A DNA stretch of 64,000 nt from CAZGXI01 sp964529715. Lineage in GTDB: Bacteria > Chloroflexota > Anaerolineae > Aggregatilineales > Ch27. Positions 1 through 8,023 of this stretch are shown piece by piece; within the stretch, counting starts at the first letter, position 1; each line of letters begins with the position of its first letter. The notes under the pieces are model-generated. The model was not told where the DNA came from, did not search any database, and saw only the letters and a list, made by a program, of their open reading frames with translations. The position numbers were made by a program, and so were the translations under genes. The stretch lies in contig CAZGXI010000020.1 of assembly GCA_964529715.1 (NCBI GenBank), positions 1 through 64,000 of the forward strand, written 5' to 3'.

Positions 1-1
1 C

Positions 2-388
2 AGTCGGACGGCGGCGCTGCGCGCCCTGGCCGCCGCCCTGGCCCAGGCGGGGGATGGACGCGCCGGGAGCGTCTTCGACGAGGCCGCCCAGACCGCCCGC
101 AGCATCGCGGACGACGACAGGCGGGCGGAGGCGCTGCGCGACCTGGCCGCCGCCCTGGCCCAGGCGGGGCGCTTCGCGGCGGCGGTCGAGGCGCTTGGTC
201 CGCGCTCCCCGGAGGAGTTCGTGCAGGTCGTCGCGGAAGGGTGGTCGCCCGGCTTCGAGCGGGTAGAAAAGGGCCTGTCAGTAGCCGTGCTGACCGAAAT
301 CACACGTATCCTGGGTTGGGTGCGTCCCACATGGTCACGGGTCTACGAGATGCTCTCCGCGCCTGCCGATCCCGGCGCGCCGAGGTGA
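2..388 (+). CDS. C-terminal end of a 39-residue-repeat (TPR-like) protein, 5' truncated
   Basis: The frame is open from the window edge to a TGA at 386-388 (128 residues seen); the start lies outside. Two repeat units are visible, each beginning ALRxLAAALAQAG, with the first bases of the units at 14 and 131. The period is therefore 117 bases or 39 residues, and the first 39 bases of the two units differ at only one position. After the second unit comes a non-repeat tail of about 70 residues rich in Trp and Val. Such helical repeats are common at the C-terminal end of large STAND/NACHT-type or TPR proteins, but no ATPase or effector part is in view, so the function is unknown. The stretch is much richer in GC than the rest of the window, which suggests acquired DNA or a rapidly amplifying repeat. 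Confidence 0.7.
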   Translation, partial: SRTAALRALAAALAQAGDGRAGSVFDEAAQTARSIADDDRRAEALRDLAAALAQAGRFAAAVEALGPRSPEEFVQVVAEGWSPGFERVEKGLSVAVLTEITRILGWVRPTWSRVYEMLSAPADPGAPR

Positions 389-442
389 GGGTGCGCAGCC
401 CATGCAGGCCCAGGGTGTGGTTGGCGGCGTTGACGAGACTCA

Positions 443-694
443 TCAGCGTCTGCCCGTCGCCAGCGCCATCCCGCCCAGGGGACAGCCCTCGGTTAGGAAC
501 GGGCTGAAGATGACGTTGGCGTTCACCGCGTCGCCGGACCCGGGGCCTGCCCCCGATGGCCCGTCCGCCGCGTTCCACCAGTTGCCGCTCGCGTCGAAGG
601 CGGGCGCGCTGCTGTACACTCCGCCGCCTTCAAGGGCTGTGTTTTGGCTGATGCAACTGCCGTGCACCGCGCTGCCCGCCGCGCCGTATCGCAT
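443..694 (-). pseudogene. Fragment of a right-handed beta-helix surface protein
   Basis: The minus-strand frame encodes about 83 residues with GNWWNAADGPSGAGPGSGD followed by ANVIFSPFLTEG. This is the typical closing unit of exported right-handed parallel beta-helix proteins (a G-N-W-W turn, then a DGPSG loop, then a final SPFL strand). No signal peptide, no earlier coils and no convincing start are present, and upstream the frame runs into unrelated sequence. I read it as a decayed remnant of a much longer gene. The call rests on motif recognition only. Confidence 0.5.
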
Positions 695-824
695 CCTCGA
701 AGGGCACGTCCAGCATCTCTGCCGCCGGGGTTTGCTCCTGGCGTAGCAGCTCGGCGATCAGGTCCTCGTAGCAGAAACGCTTCTGGCACAGGTCGTGTCC
801 GGCCCTGTGATCTGTCTCTACAAC
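630..824 (-). pseudogene. Second short decayed frame overlapping the beta-helix remnant
   Basis: Between an in-frame TAG (825-827) and a TGA (630-632) the minus strand has an open frame with protein-like composition, including CQKRFCYEDLIAELLRQEQ. It overlaps the beta-helix remnant in another frame and has no plausible start near its 5' end. I do not recognise the family. It may be the broken end of a different gene joined here by rearrangement. Confidence 0.25.
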
Positions 825-1064
825 CTAGCACAACGGGATTGCTGTAAGATGTGCGAGTACAATTTCCGGCTGCTAGTACCGGGAGGGTTGGGGGGGGCAT
901 CTCTGGAAATCCTACCCTCGTTCTCGATTACCATTTGAGTTGTTGGGTTGTGACCGGCGTCGCTTTGTGTTCAGGCTTTATGTCTACTACTGTTATTTCT
1001 ATTGCGTGTTTGCTGAAGCTGTTTTAACATAACAAAAGAAATGTTGAATTGAAATTGGAAAACG
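825..1064. other. AT-richer spacer before the recombinase gene
   Basis: No gene or RNA is visible. Base composition changes sharply from the GC-rich DNA at 1-800 to AT-rich DNA around 930-1060. This may mark a junction between acquired segments. No clear att-type repeat was found by eye. Confidence 0.3.
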
Positions 1065-2162
1065 GTGATGAACGCCCCTAAAACCTTTGCCGACGCGCGG
1101 GACCGTTACCTTCATCGCTCAACGCTCAAATCGCCTCACACGGTCGAATCCTATCGGCGTGCCATCGATCTATTTCTGGAGTTTCTGGGAGACCGTACAA
1201 GCACCGTTCTACTCCCGATCCAGGAATACCCCTGCTCAATGGCGACAGAAATTCCTCTGGATGCCTTATGCGCGGATGACGCGCCGATTCTCTTGCAGTT
1301 TGCGGAATGGATGTTGACGCCCGCAGCGGATACACCGCGTCCTTATAAACCCTCGACTGTCAGGCTGCGGCTGATGGGCGTGCAGCGATGGTTTCAATTT
1401 CTGGACGACTACAACTGGCTGCCGCGCGATTTTCCCCTGGCGAAAGCGCGACGTATCGTGCGTGACGAACTACATAGCCGCTCGCGTCAACAATCCCCCC
1501 CACAGCCGCCGGACCACATCGTTGAGTTGCTCCACTACTATGAGCGCCAGGAGCGTCCGGCACGCCTCCAAAAACCGGGGGTTAGTGAGGCCAGCATCGT
1601 TCGATGGGAGCTGATCCGCCTGCGCAACAATGCCCTGCTGCATTGCCTGGCCGAATCCGGCGGGCGCATCAGCGAAGTTTTGAGCCTCAATGTTGAAGAT
1701 TTTCCGCCACGTCTGCTTGAACGTGGCGAGGTTGTGCGGATTCGTGTGGTCGGCAAAGGTGGGCATGCCTATACCTTGCGTTTTCTAGACGCACTACCTG
1801 CCGTTCGGACCTATCTGAAAACGCGCGGGGCAGATTTACGGGCCTCTAGAGGACGGGTTCCGCTGTTTGTCAGCCACGCACCACACGGAGAAGGACGGCG
1901 GTTGACACGTATTTCTGCCTGGCATGTGGTCCAGAACGCAGCGCGGGCGCTAGGTCTGGGCAGCATTTCGCCGCACGACTTTCGCCATTGGCGCGCAACC
2001 CAACTCGTTAACGCCGGTCAACCTCTGGATGTTGTGCAAGATTTTCTGGGGCACCGGTCCGTAGAAACGACACGCGCATACTACGCCCGCACCGACCCAC
2101 GCCGGGTTGATGCGGCAGCGCAGCAAACACGCCTGCCGGCAGAAAACGATGAAAAGGGGTAG
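1065..2162 (+). CDS. Tyrosine recombinase / phage-type integrase (XerC/D-like)
   Basis: This 365-residue site-specific recombinase cuts and rejoins DNA through a covalent 3'-phosphotyrosine. An N-terminal SAM-like core-binding domain (about 1-140) is followed by the catalytic domain (about 160-355). The active-site set is complete: Arg201 in GGRISEV, Lys231 in VGKGGHAY, His304 and Arg307 in HDFRH, His330 in LGHRS and the nucleophile Tyr339 in RAYY. The proposed start is GTG at 1065, directly followed by ATG at 1068. It is alone, with no excisionase, phage or transposase gene beside it, so it may belong to a small integrative element or island edge rather than being the housekeeping Xer pair. 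Housekeeping XerC/D are usually near 300 residues; the extra length lies mostly in a long inter-domain stretch. Confidence 0.9.
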   Translation: MMNAPKTFADARDRYLHRSTLKSPHTVESYRRAIDLFLEFLGDRTSTVLLPIQEYPCSMATEIPLDALCADDAPILLQFAEWMLTPAADTPRPYKPSTVRLRLMGVQRWFQFLDDYNWLPRDFPLAKARRIVRDELHSRSRQQSPPQPPDHIVELLHYYERQERPARLQKPGVSEASIVRWELIRLRNNALLHCLAESGGRISEVLSLNVEDFPPRLLERGEVVRIRVVGKGGHAYTLRFLDALPAVRTYLKTRGADLRASRGRVPLFVSHAPHGEGRRLTRISAWHVVQNAARALGLGSISPHDFRHWRATQLVNAGQPLDVVQDFLGHRSVETTRAYYARTDPRRVDAAAQQTRLPAENDEKG

Positions 2163-2456
2163 TTTGTGAATTGTTTCACGAAGAAAACCGAAATCGCACC
2201 ATTTTTCCGGCTCTGCACCTGTTTTTTGTCTAAAACGGGCTGTGATCCGGTATAAAGCGTAGTGTAACAACAACAGCTCGCAGAGGCATCCCAGGCAGTG
2301 TTTTCGACAAAGCGAGCGCCCTATTGCCTCTGCTGGCCCTTTCTCCCTTCCCGGACCATTGCCACCCTCAATACACCGTTTTATTAATATTTATTTTGAT
2401 AGTATATTAACTACACAGTGAGCACATCGGGCAACCGTCAGGCGGGGTTTTACGGG
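2163..2456. other. Spacer between convergent recombinase and ABC ATPase genes
   Basis: About 290 bases without a gene. It contains an AT-rich run at roughly 2375-2412 next to a GC-rich stretch. No strong hairpin terminator or tRNA is visible. Confidence 0.3.
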
Positions 2457-3215
2457 TTAATGCCGCAGTATCCGGCTCAGGAACTGTCGCGTGCGATCAT
2501 GTTCAGGGGCAGTGAACAGCTTTTCCGGCGTCGTTTCTTCGATCTTTCTGCCCTCGTCCATGAAAACAATCCGGCTGGCGGCGGCGCGGGCGAAACCCAT
2601 TTCGTGGGTCACGACGAGCATCGTCATGCCTTCTTTGGCCAGCGCAAGCATCACGTCCAGCACTTCCTTGATCATCTCCGGGTCAAGGGCTGACGTCGGC
2701 TCGTCGAAAAGCATAATCTTCGGGTTCATCGCCAGGGCGCGCGCAATCGCTACCCGTTGCTGCTGCCCACCGGAGAGCTGGGCGGGATAGCTGTCGGCTT
2801 TTTCGGGGATACCGACTTTTTCCAGATTTTCGCGCGCGATACGTTCCGCTTCTGCCCGGCTGCGCTTGCGGACAACGCACTGCGCCAACATGATGTTTTG
2901 CAATGCGGTGTAGTTGGGAAACAGGTTAAACAACTGGAACACAATACCCACTTCCTGGCGGACTTTGTTGATATCGGTTTGCTTATGCGTGAGATGGATG
3001 CCATCGACCCAGATGTCGCCGCTATCGATGGTTTCCAGGTGATTGATGCAGCGCAGCAATGTGCTTTTCCCGGAGCCACTGGGGCCAATGATGACGACGA
3101 CCTCGCCTCGTTTGACCCGGAGACTGACATTACGTACAGCCTCTACACTGCCGAAGGACTTGCTGACATTCTCGACAATGATGATGTCGTCGCTGGGAGG
3201 AACTTCACTGCTCAT
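2457..3215 (-). CDS. glnQ: Polar amino-acid ABC transporter, ATP-binding subunit (GlnQ/HisP-like)
   Basis: This 252-residue ABC ATPase powers import by the permease and binding protein encoded just upstream. It has Walker A GPSGSGKST, the signature LSGGQQQRVAIARA, Walker B IMLFDEPTSALDPE and the switch histidine in VVTHEMGFA, in canonical order. Length and the SALDPE form match the polar amino-acid (GlnQ/GltL) subfamily. I chose ATG 3215 (MSSEVPPSDD); its start overlaps the permease stop by 11 bases, which suggests translational coupling. A longer frame up to 3251 would lie fully inside the permease gene and is unlikely. The substrate (glutamine, glutamate, histidine or arginine) cannot be read from the ATPase. 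Confidence 0.92.
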   Translation of the reverse strand: MSSEVPPSDDIIIVENVSKSFGSVEAVRNVSLRVKRGEVVVIIGPSGSGKSTLLRCINHLETIDSGDIWVDGIHLTHKQTDINKVRQEVGIVFQLFNLFPNYTALQNIMLAQCVVRKRSRAEAERIARENLEKVGIPEKADSYPAQLSGGQQQRVAIARALAMNPKIMLFDEPTSALDPEMIKEVLDVMLALAKEGMTMLVVTHEMGFARAAASRIVFMDEGRKIEETTPEKLFTAPEHDRTRQFLSRILRH

Positions 3216-4023
3216 TGGGCGACAGCCTCCGCTCCAAATAGCGTACCACACGGGTCAGAAGCAGTGTGGATGAAAGATAGAGGAATGAAGCCACGTTTAG
3301 CGGCTCAAAGGTCGTAAAGCTGCGCGCGCGTTGGAGGTTGCTCAACTGCGTGATCTCGCGCACGGCTAGCACCGAGGCCAGAGAAGTGTCTTTCAACATG
3401 GCAACGAAGTCATTGCCGATGGGCGGCAGTACTCGCCGAATTGCCTGCGGCAGGATGACATAGCGCATTGCCTGGATGTAGGTCATGCCCAATGACCGCG
3501 CCGCTTCCATCTGTCCACGTTCGATGGACTGGATTCCTGCGCGGAATACCTCAGCCTCGAACGCGCCATAGGCAATTGCCAGTCCCAGGATGGCACGGAC
3601 ATACATCTCCACATCACGGATCGAGGTTTGCGCTCCCAGCGAGTTCAGCAGATCAACAACCGCCGGGAAGATCACGAACGCCACATAAAGAATCTGCACC
3701 AGGATGGGCACGCCGCGAATCGTCTCGACATAAAAAGTCGAGAAGTTGTACAGAAAGCGATTGCTGGAAACGCGCGACAGGCCCATGAACAGACCGATAA
3801 CCAGGGCAATGCAAAAAGAGATCACGGTGAGACCGAGCGTCATCACCACGCCCGGCAGGATGAAATGAAAAGCATCGGTATAGCGGGGGTCGTAAATAAT
3901 TGCCAGCACGAGCAACACTCCCAGCAACAATACGACGTATCCCCACCAGTTGCGCGGGCTGACCAGCGTCGCCGTGAGAGAGTTTACAAGCCCCGTTTTA
4001 CTTTTACCTGCACTTTCGGTCAT
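3205..4023 (-). CDS. Polar amino-acid ABC transporter permease (HisM/GlnP-like)
   Basis: This 272-residue inner-membrane permease belongs to the His/Glu/Gln/Arg 3-TM family. Hydrophobic segments begin near residue 25, followed by the HILPGVVMTLGLTVISF segment. The ABC-contacting EAA loop is seen as YGAFEAEVFRAGIQSIERGQ and EAARSLGMTYIQAM. The start is set at ATG 4023, preceded by GAGG; a TTG at 4038 lies further upstream. Only one permease gene is present, so it probably forms a homodimer. It sits between the binding-protein gene and the ATPase gene in one minus-strand operon. Confidence 0.92.
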   Translation of the reverse strand: MTESAGKSKTGLVNSLTATLVSPRNWWGYVVLLLGVLLVLAIIYDPRYTDAFHFILPGVVMTLGLTVISFCIALVIGLFMGLSRVSSNRFLYNFSTFYVETIRGVPILVQILYVAFVIFPAVVDLLNSLGAQTSIRDVEMYVRAILGLAIAYGAFEAEVFRAGIQSIERGQMEAARSLGMTYIQAMRYVILPQAIRRVLPPIGNDFVAMLKDTSLASVLAVREITQLSNLQRARSFTTFEPLNVASFLYLSSTLLLTRVVRYLERRLSPNEQ

Positions 4024-4045
4024 GCATCCGGCCCTCAAAAAGCTA

Positions 4046-4084
4046 TTGGAGAGAGGTAAAGCCCCCTGCCCTACCCCTCTCCAA
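4046..4084 (-). promoter_or_regulatory. Intercistronic hairpin between binding protein and permease
   Basis: An 8-base perfect inverted repeat, TTGGAGAG (4046-4053) and CTCTCCAA (4077-4084), encloses a 23-base loop. It lies between the binding-protein stop and the permease start. Hairpins at this place in ABC import operons often protect the upstream message and lower expression of the membrane parts. The function here is inferred from position only. Confidence 0.4.
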
Positions 4085-4113
4085 AATCGGAAATACTGTT
4101 GTGTGTCGTGCGA

Positions 4114-5613
4114 CTACTCCGCCGGGATAAACCAGCGTTCGTACAGGAGCGCCAGCGTACCATCGACACGCATGGCGCGGATGAAGATGTTCACCGGATC
4201 AATCAAGTCCGAACCTGGCTGGAAGACAAAGCCCAGCGATTCCTTGACAAACGGCTCGCCAATGAACCTCAACTGGCCCGGATTTTCTGCAATCCAGCCC
4301 AACCCCGCTACTGTGTCGATGACGACCGCATCGGCATCGCCACTGAGCACGGCCTGCACAGAAGCGCCGAAGTTCGCATAGCTGTCCACGCGCTCCTCGC
4401 CGACCAGTTCAATCGCGGCGATCTCGTTAGTTGTGCCCTGCTGCGTCGCCACGCGCAGGTCGGGGTTGGCGGCAAAACTGGCCGCATCGTCATAGCGGTC
4501 TTCGTCGGCGCGGGCCAAAAGCAGTTGCCCGATCTCCATGTAGGGGATAGAGAAGTCAACCGTCTCTTCGCGCTCGGCAGTGATGGTGATGCCGTCTGCC
4601 GCGACGTCAAACTCGCCTGCCGCTGCTGCTGCGAAGATGCCATCCCAGGCTGTTTCCTGCATGACGGCAGTGCAGTTAGCGCGTAGGCAAAATTCCGCCC
4701 AGAAATCGTAGTCCCAGCCTTCGCCCTGGCCGTCTTCGCCGATGAAGTTAAAAGGTGGATATAGATTTTCAACTGCTACGACGATCTCACGACCACCGAG
4801 ATCGGGCAGCGTAATCGGCTCTGCTTGCGGTTCAAACCATTTCTGGTAGAGTGCCCATAGGGTGCCGTCGCGCCGCATGGCCCAGAGCGCCTGGTTGACC
4901 GGCTCGATCAGGTCCGACCCTGGCTGGAAGATGAAACCCAGCAGTTCGGTCGTAAACGGCTCGCCGACGAACTTCAACTGGCCCGGATTTTCGTTGATCC
5001 ACCCAATCCCGGCTACACTGTCGATCACAACGGCGTCATTGTCACCGCTTAGTACGGCCTGCACAGAAACGCCGAAGTTGGCGTAGCTGTCCACGCGCTC
5101 TTCGCCAACCAGGTCAATCGCAGCGATCTCGTTGGTCGTGCCTTGCTGAACGGCCACACGCAGATCAGGGTTGGCAACAAAGCTGGCCGCGTCGGTGAAA
5201 CGGTCCTCGTCCATTCGCGCCAGCAGCATTTGACCGTACTGCATATACGGATCGGAGAAATCGACGGTCTGTTCGCGCTCGGCAGTGATGGTGATGCCAT
5301 CCGCTGCAACATCGAATTCCCCCGCCGCCGCCGCCGCAAAGATGCCATCCCAGGCCGTTTCCTGCATCACAGGAACGCAGTTCAAGCGGGCGCAAATCTC
5401 TGCCCAGGCGTCATAGTCCCAACCAACGCCCTGGCCGTTTTCATCAATAAAGTTAAAGGGCGGATACAGGTTTTCGACGGCGACAACGACTTCGCGCCCG
5501 CCAAGATCGGGCAGTCCGCCGTCTCCCTGGGCCTGTACCAGTGCCAACGGCATTACCAGGATGGCTGCCAACAAAACAACGCGAAGGGCTAAGCCTGTTC
5601 GGTTTCGCATCAT
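4114..5613 (-). CDS. Tandem-duplicated polar amino-acid binding protein (two SBP_bac_3 domains)
   Basis: This is an exported substrate-binding protein of 499 residues, about twice the usual 230-280. Residues 1-29 form a signal peptide ending VQAQG without a lipobox. Two complete family-3 periplasmic-binding domains follow, starting with LPDLGGRE at residue 34 and again at residue 269. The offset is exactly 235 residues (705 bases). Roughly four of five residues agree between them by eye, and both keep YPPFNF, ETAWDGIF, DGITITAERE and QQGTTNEIAAI. Both copies look intact, so each may bind ligand. The duplication is evident in the DNA and looks recent relative to family divergence. SD-like GAGGAGA precedes the ATG. 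It heads the operon with the permease and ATPase genes. Ligand is unknown; the surrounding genes say polar amino acid. Confidence 0.92.
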   Translation of the reverse strand: MMRNRTGLALRVVLLAAILVMPLALVQAQGDGGLPDLGGREVVVAVENLYPPFNFIDENGQGVGWDYDAWAEICARLNCVPVMQETAWDGIFAAAAAGEFDVAADGITITAEREQTVDFSDPYMQYGQMLLARMDEDRFTDAASFVANPDLRVAVQQGTTNEIAAIDLVGEERVDSYANFGVSVQAVLSGDNDAVVIDSVAGIGWINENPGQLKFVGEPFTTELLGFIFQPGSDLIEPVNQALWAMRRDGTLWALYQKWFEPQAEPITLPDLGGREIVVAVENLYPPFNFIGEDGQGEGWDYDFWAEFCLRANCTAVMQETAWDGIFAAAAAGEFDVAADGITITAEREETVDFSIPYMEIGQLLLARADEDRYDDAASFAANPDLRVATQQGTTNEIAAIELVGEERVDSYANFGASVQAVLSGDADAVVIDTVAGLGWIAENPGQLRFIGEPFVKESLGFVFQPGSDLIDPVNIFIRAMRVDGTLALLYERWFIPAE

Positions 5614-5631
5614 TTTCTCCTCGCTATCCTT

Positions 5632-5661
5632 AGTTTAAGAATAGAGTCTCTGCTGCTCCAA
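5632..5661 (-). promoter_or_regulatory. Probable promoter of the amino-acid ABC operon
   Basis: On the minus strand TTGGAG (plus 5656-5661) and TAAACT (plus 5632-5637) are separated by 18 bases, just upstream of the GAGGAG site and ATG of the binding-protein gene. Both boxes deviate from consensus, so confidence is modest. Confidence 0.4.
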
Positions 5662-5855
5662 GCGCCAGGTATTTTCGTTGCTCTTTAGTCTGCCCCCCTT
5701 GCGTTCGAGACGCTCTAACACCCCTGCATTTGCGAGCTGTTGGAGAAACCGATCTGCTGTGGTCCTTACCTGCGTGGAAACATTGAGGTGCCTACAAGAG
5801 ACTAAGCATCAATGTGGGGTCAGTATATCTTGTGTTCGCAGAAATCCAACTGAGA

Positions 5856-6173
5856 TCAAGAGGAAAAATCGCCAAAAAAACTTGGCAGAATTGCCATACT
5901 CCCTTGAAATGGCCGTCTGTTGAGCGCAAAGTCCATTTTGTGCTGGCGATTAAGCGCCTTGAACGCGCTCTCAGCTCGCAAGGCCGCAGCGCGCCCCTCG
6001 TAGGGCCAGACAGCTAATAGAACAACCGGGCGTCGCGCTGCGGTGTAGGCCGCTCCACGTCCCCGGTTGTGTTGACGAATACGCCGGCACACGTCAACCG
6101 TAATGCCGGTGTAAAGCGTGCCGTCTTTACATTGCACCACATAAAGATACCACTGGCGCACTTCGTCAGGCAT
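5856..6173 (-). CDS. GIY-YIG nuclease domain protein (YhbQ/UPF0213-like)
   Basis: This small single-domain protein has 105 residues. The motif is WYLYVVQCKDGTLYTGIT near residues 8-25. An Arg helix, CRRIRQHN, follows, and then the metal-binding Glu in LRAESAFKALN. This is the stand-alone GIY-YIG family of about 90-110 residues, probably acting on DNA; its exact role is not settled. Its start overlaps the stop of the upstream acetyltransferase by one base (TGATG), so the two are probably translated together. The last 25 residues (after NRRPF) look unlike the family and may be a read-through tail. Confidence 0.85.
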   Translation of the reverse strand: MPDEVRQWYLYVVQCKDGTLYTGITVDVCRRIRQHNRGRGAAYTAARRPVVLLAVWPYEGRAAALRAESAFKALNRQHKMDFALNRRPFQGSMAILPSFFGDFSS

Positions 6174-6991
6174 CAGCCTTCACCGCCGCGTCGGAGCATG
6201 TACCACGCTCGCGCGCCGTTTTCCGCCCACCGGGAGGTAAAATCGACCACGCAAAATCCCTCGCTGAACAGTCGGGTAAACACCTCTCTTGCCCGCAGCA
6301 GCCATTCGGACACCAGATCGGGGCGTTCCTTGCGCAGCAGGTTAATGTCATAGGGAATCTCGACCAGCGTTTCGCCTACACCCTCCGGCCAGTCTATCTT
6401 CCCCGGCGCACCATCCTTCTGACTGGCGAGTGTAACATGCCAACCTGTAACGTCCGGCTCAGGCGGCACACCAAACGCCCGCTGACAGACGCGCGGGCTT
6501 TCCAGCCACCAGCGGACCTCGAAGCGATCCGACGGCAGCCCGGCATTGAGGCTATCCTGCATCTCACCGTAAAATTCAACCTGGTAACAGTTGCAGACAC
6601 AACCTAAGCGGTGAATGTTGAAAGCTGCGTTGCCACGCTGGAGTGGACTGTAGGTCCAGGAAATACAGTTGTAACCCTGTTCCAGCACCAGGCGGCGCTG
6701 AAGCCACTTCAGCGCCGAGCCGATGCCCCTGCCCTGATAGTCAGGTCTCACACCGGCCAGGTGCGACCAATGGAGGAGAATCCCGTCCCGCCGTCCCAAA
6801 AAGCTAACGGTCATGCCGACCAGTTCACTGCCGTCAAATGCACCCAGCACCAAGCCGCCGGCGTGGCCGATGGCGGTCAGGATATGATAGGGAACTGCTT
6901 CACGGTCGCCGGACACCCAAATCTGGCTATAGAGACTGACAGCCTGTTCAATTTCAGCGCGGTTTGCCAGAGGGCGGTACTCAATCGGCAT
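6173..6991 (-). CDS. GNAT-superfamily acetyltransferase
   Basis: This 272-residue protein has an N-terminal GNAT fold. The acetyl-CoA-binding motif is VRPDYQGRGIGSALKWLQR (about residues 81-99), a good Q/RxxGxG/A site, preceded by VGMTVSFLGRRDG and HWSHLAGV. The C-terminal half (about 150-272) lacks a recognisable motif. It fits the predicted-acetyltransferase group of about 270 residues; the substrate is unknown. It is coupled by overlap to the downstream GIY-YIG gene and lies 51 bases downstream of the eIF2B-like gene on the same strand. Confidence 0.8.
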   Translation of the reverse strand: MPIEYRPLANRAEIEQAVSLYSQIWVSGDREAVPYHILTAIGHAGGLVLGAFDGSELVGMTVSFLGRRDGILLHWSHLAGVRPDYQGRGIGSALKWLQRRLVLEQGYNCISWTYSPLQRGNAAFNIHRLGCVCNCYQVEFYGEMQDSLNAGLPSDRFEVRWWLESPRVCQRAFGVPPEPDVTGWHVTLASQKDGAPGKIDWPEGVGETLVEIPYDINLLRKERPDLVSEWLLRAREVFTRLFSEGFCVVDFTSRWAENGARAWYMLRRGGEG

Positions 6992-7042
6992 GGGGCCATA
7001 CCCTTTGTGCGAGGATGATCTGATCTAGATTAGGCCGAGCAA

Positions 7043-7981
7043 CTAAATGGTGCTGCGCACTTCGGCGATAATGTTTTGCAGCAGGCGGTGAACTGTGCGA
7101 GCGCGACTCTGGGTGCGAATTTCGTTGGCCGTAAACAACCCATGTTCCGTGATGACACCGGCGATGGCCTGCCAGGGAGTGACATCGTAAAAACGGTTCT
7201 GAACCCGCACACCCTCCGGCGCATCGGCCCACACGTCAGCCGGTGCGCGCTCGTGCAAGGGTTGCTCGCCGAGCGACGCGGGCCATATCTTGGTGCTGTC
7301 GGCCAAAACGTAGCAGGGAATGCCAAGATTCTGGGCGCATACGGCCAGACCTGCGGTTCCGACTTTGGCTACAACACCTTCTTCCGCTAGGCTGTCTGCA
7401 CCGACCAGGACCAATTCGGTGTCTTTCAGGTTGGAATACACGGCGCTATCGACACACAGCGTGACATCGATGCCATTCTCGGCCAGGCCCATTGCCAGAT
7501 TTCTTCCCTCGTACAATGGGCGGCTTTCCAGGCAATACACACGAGGACGGCGACCGATCTGCTTGGCGTGCAGGATGGTTCTGAAGACTGTCGAACTAGC
7601 TGAATGGGTCAAGATGGAAACTTCGACCGGCAACAGCGCTGTTGCCTTACGGCTGAGCGTTTCACGGCCTATCTGTTGCTCCGTCTGGAATGTCTCGACA
7701 GCTTTACGCAGCATGGAGACAGCCTCTTCGGGATCGGCAGCGCCGCTGGCGGCAAAAAAGGCGCGATTGAACAACGAAATCAGGGAGGCCATGCCGCTTT
7801 GCGCCGTGAGAAGCTCGCGCCCCATTTTTTGCAGCGCCGTCAGCAGATTGTCCACCGAGGTATGGTGCTCCTCGGCTGTGAAGGCAAGCATCACCTGCAC
7901 CGTTGCTTCGGCAATGTCCACCGCCCCCGACATTTTATCCAGCATGACCGCTGCTTGACGCTCTCGCCAGGACACACCCAC
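7043..7981 (-). CDS. eIF2B alpha/beta/delta-related (IF-2B domain) protein
   Basis: This 312-residue member of the IF-2B / sugar-phosphate isomerase superfamily resembles archaeal ribose-1,5-bisphosphate isomerase and translation initiation factor 2B subunits more than MtnA. An alpha-helical N-terminal half (1-125) precedes a Rossmann-like half. The latter contains ILTHSASSTVFRTIL, VYCLESRPLYEGRN, VLVGADSLAEEGVVAKVGT and PCYVLADSTK, the expected phosphosugar/nucleotide-site pattern. The start is uncertain: GTG 7981 gives the full length, ATG 7945 (MLDKMSG) would remove 12 residues. Bacteria rarely have eIF2B homologues apart from MtnA, so a sugar-phosphate isomerase role is more likely than translation. 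It lies upstream of the GNAT and GIY-YIG genes. Confidence 0.78.
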   Translation of the reverse strand: MGVSWRERQAAVMLDKMSGAVDIAEATVQVMLAFTAEEHHTSVDNLLTALQKMGRELLTAQSGMASLISLFNRAFFAASGAADPEEAVSMLRKAVETFQTEQQIGRETLSRKATALLPVEVSILTHSASSTVFRTILHAKQIGRRPRVYCLESRPLYEGRNLAMGLAENGIDVTLCVDSAVYSNLKDTELVLVGADSLAEEGVVAKVGTAGLAVCAQNLGIPCYVLADSTKIWPASLGEQPLHERAPADVWADAPEGVRVQNRFYDVTPWQAIAGVITEHGLFTANEIRTQSRARTVHRLLQNIIAEVRSTI

Positions 7982-8023
7982 CCCCAGAAATAACGCCCAC
8001 CCGCACCCGTGAACTACTAATAC

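Noticed and set aside
1065..2162. A prophage at the left end
   Set aside because: Only a recombinase is present; no phage structural, lysis or replication genes are seen nearby.
2418..2693. Plus-strand frame overlapping the end of the ABC ATPase gene
   Set aside because: It is antisense to the conserved ATPase, has no ribosome site and no protein-like features.
3628..4059. Plus-strand frame of 143 codons inside the amino-acid permease gene
   Set aside because: Composition is that of an antisense shadow; the minus-strand permease has clear family motifs.
7320..7958. Plus-strand frame of 212 codons opposite the eIF2B-like gene
   Set aside because: Antisense shadow of a conserved gene in GC-rich DNA.
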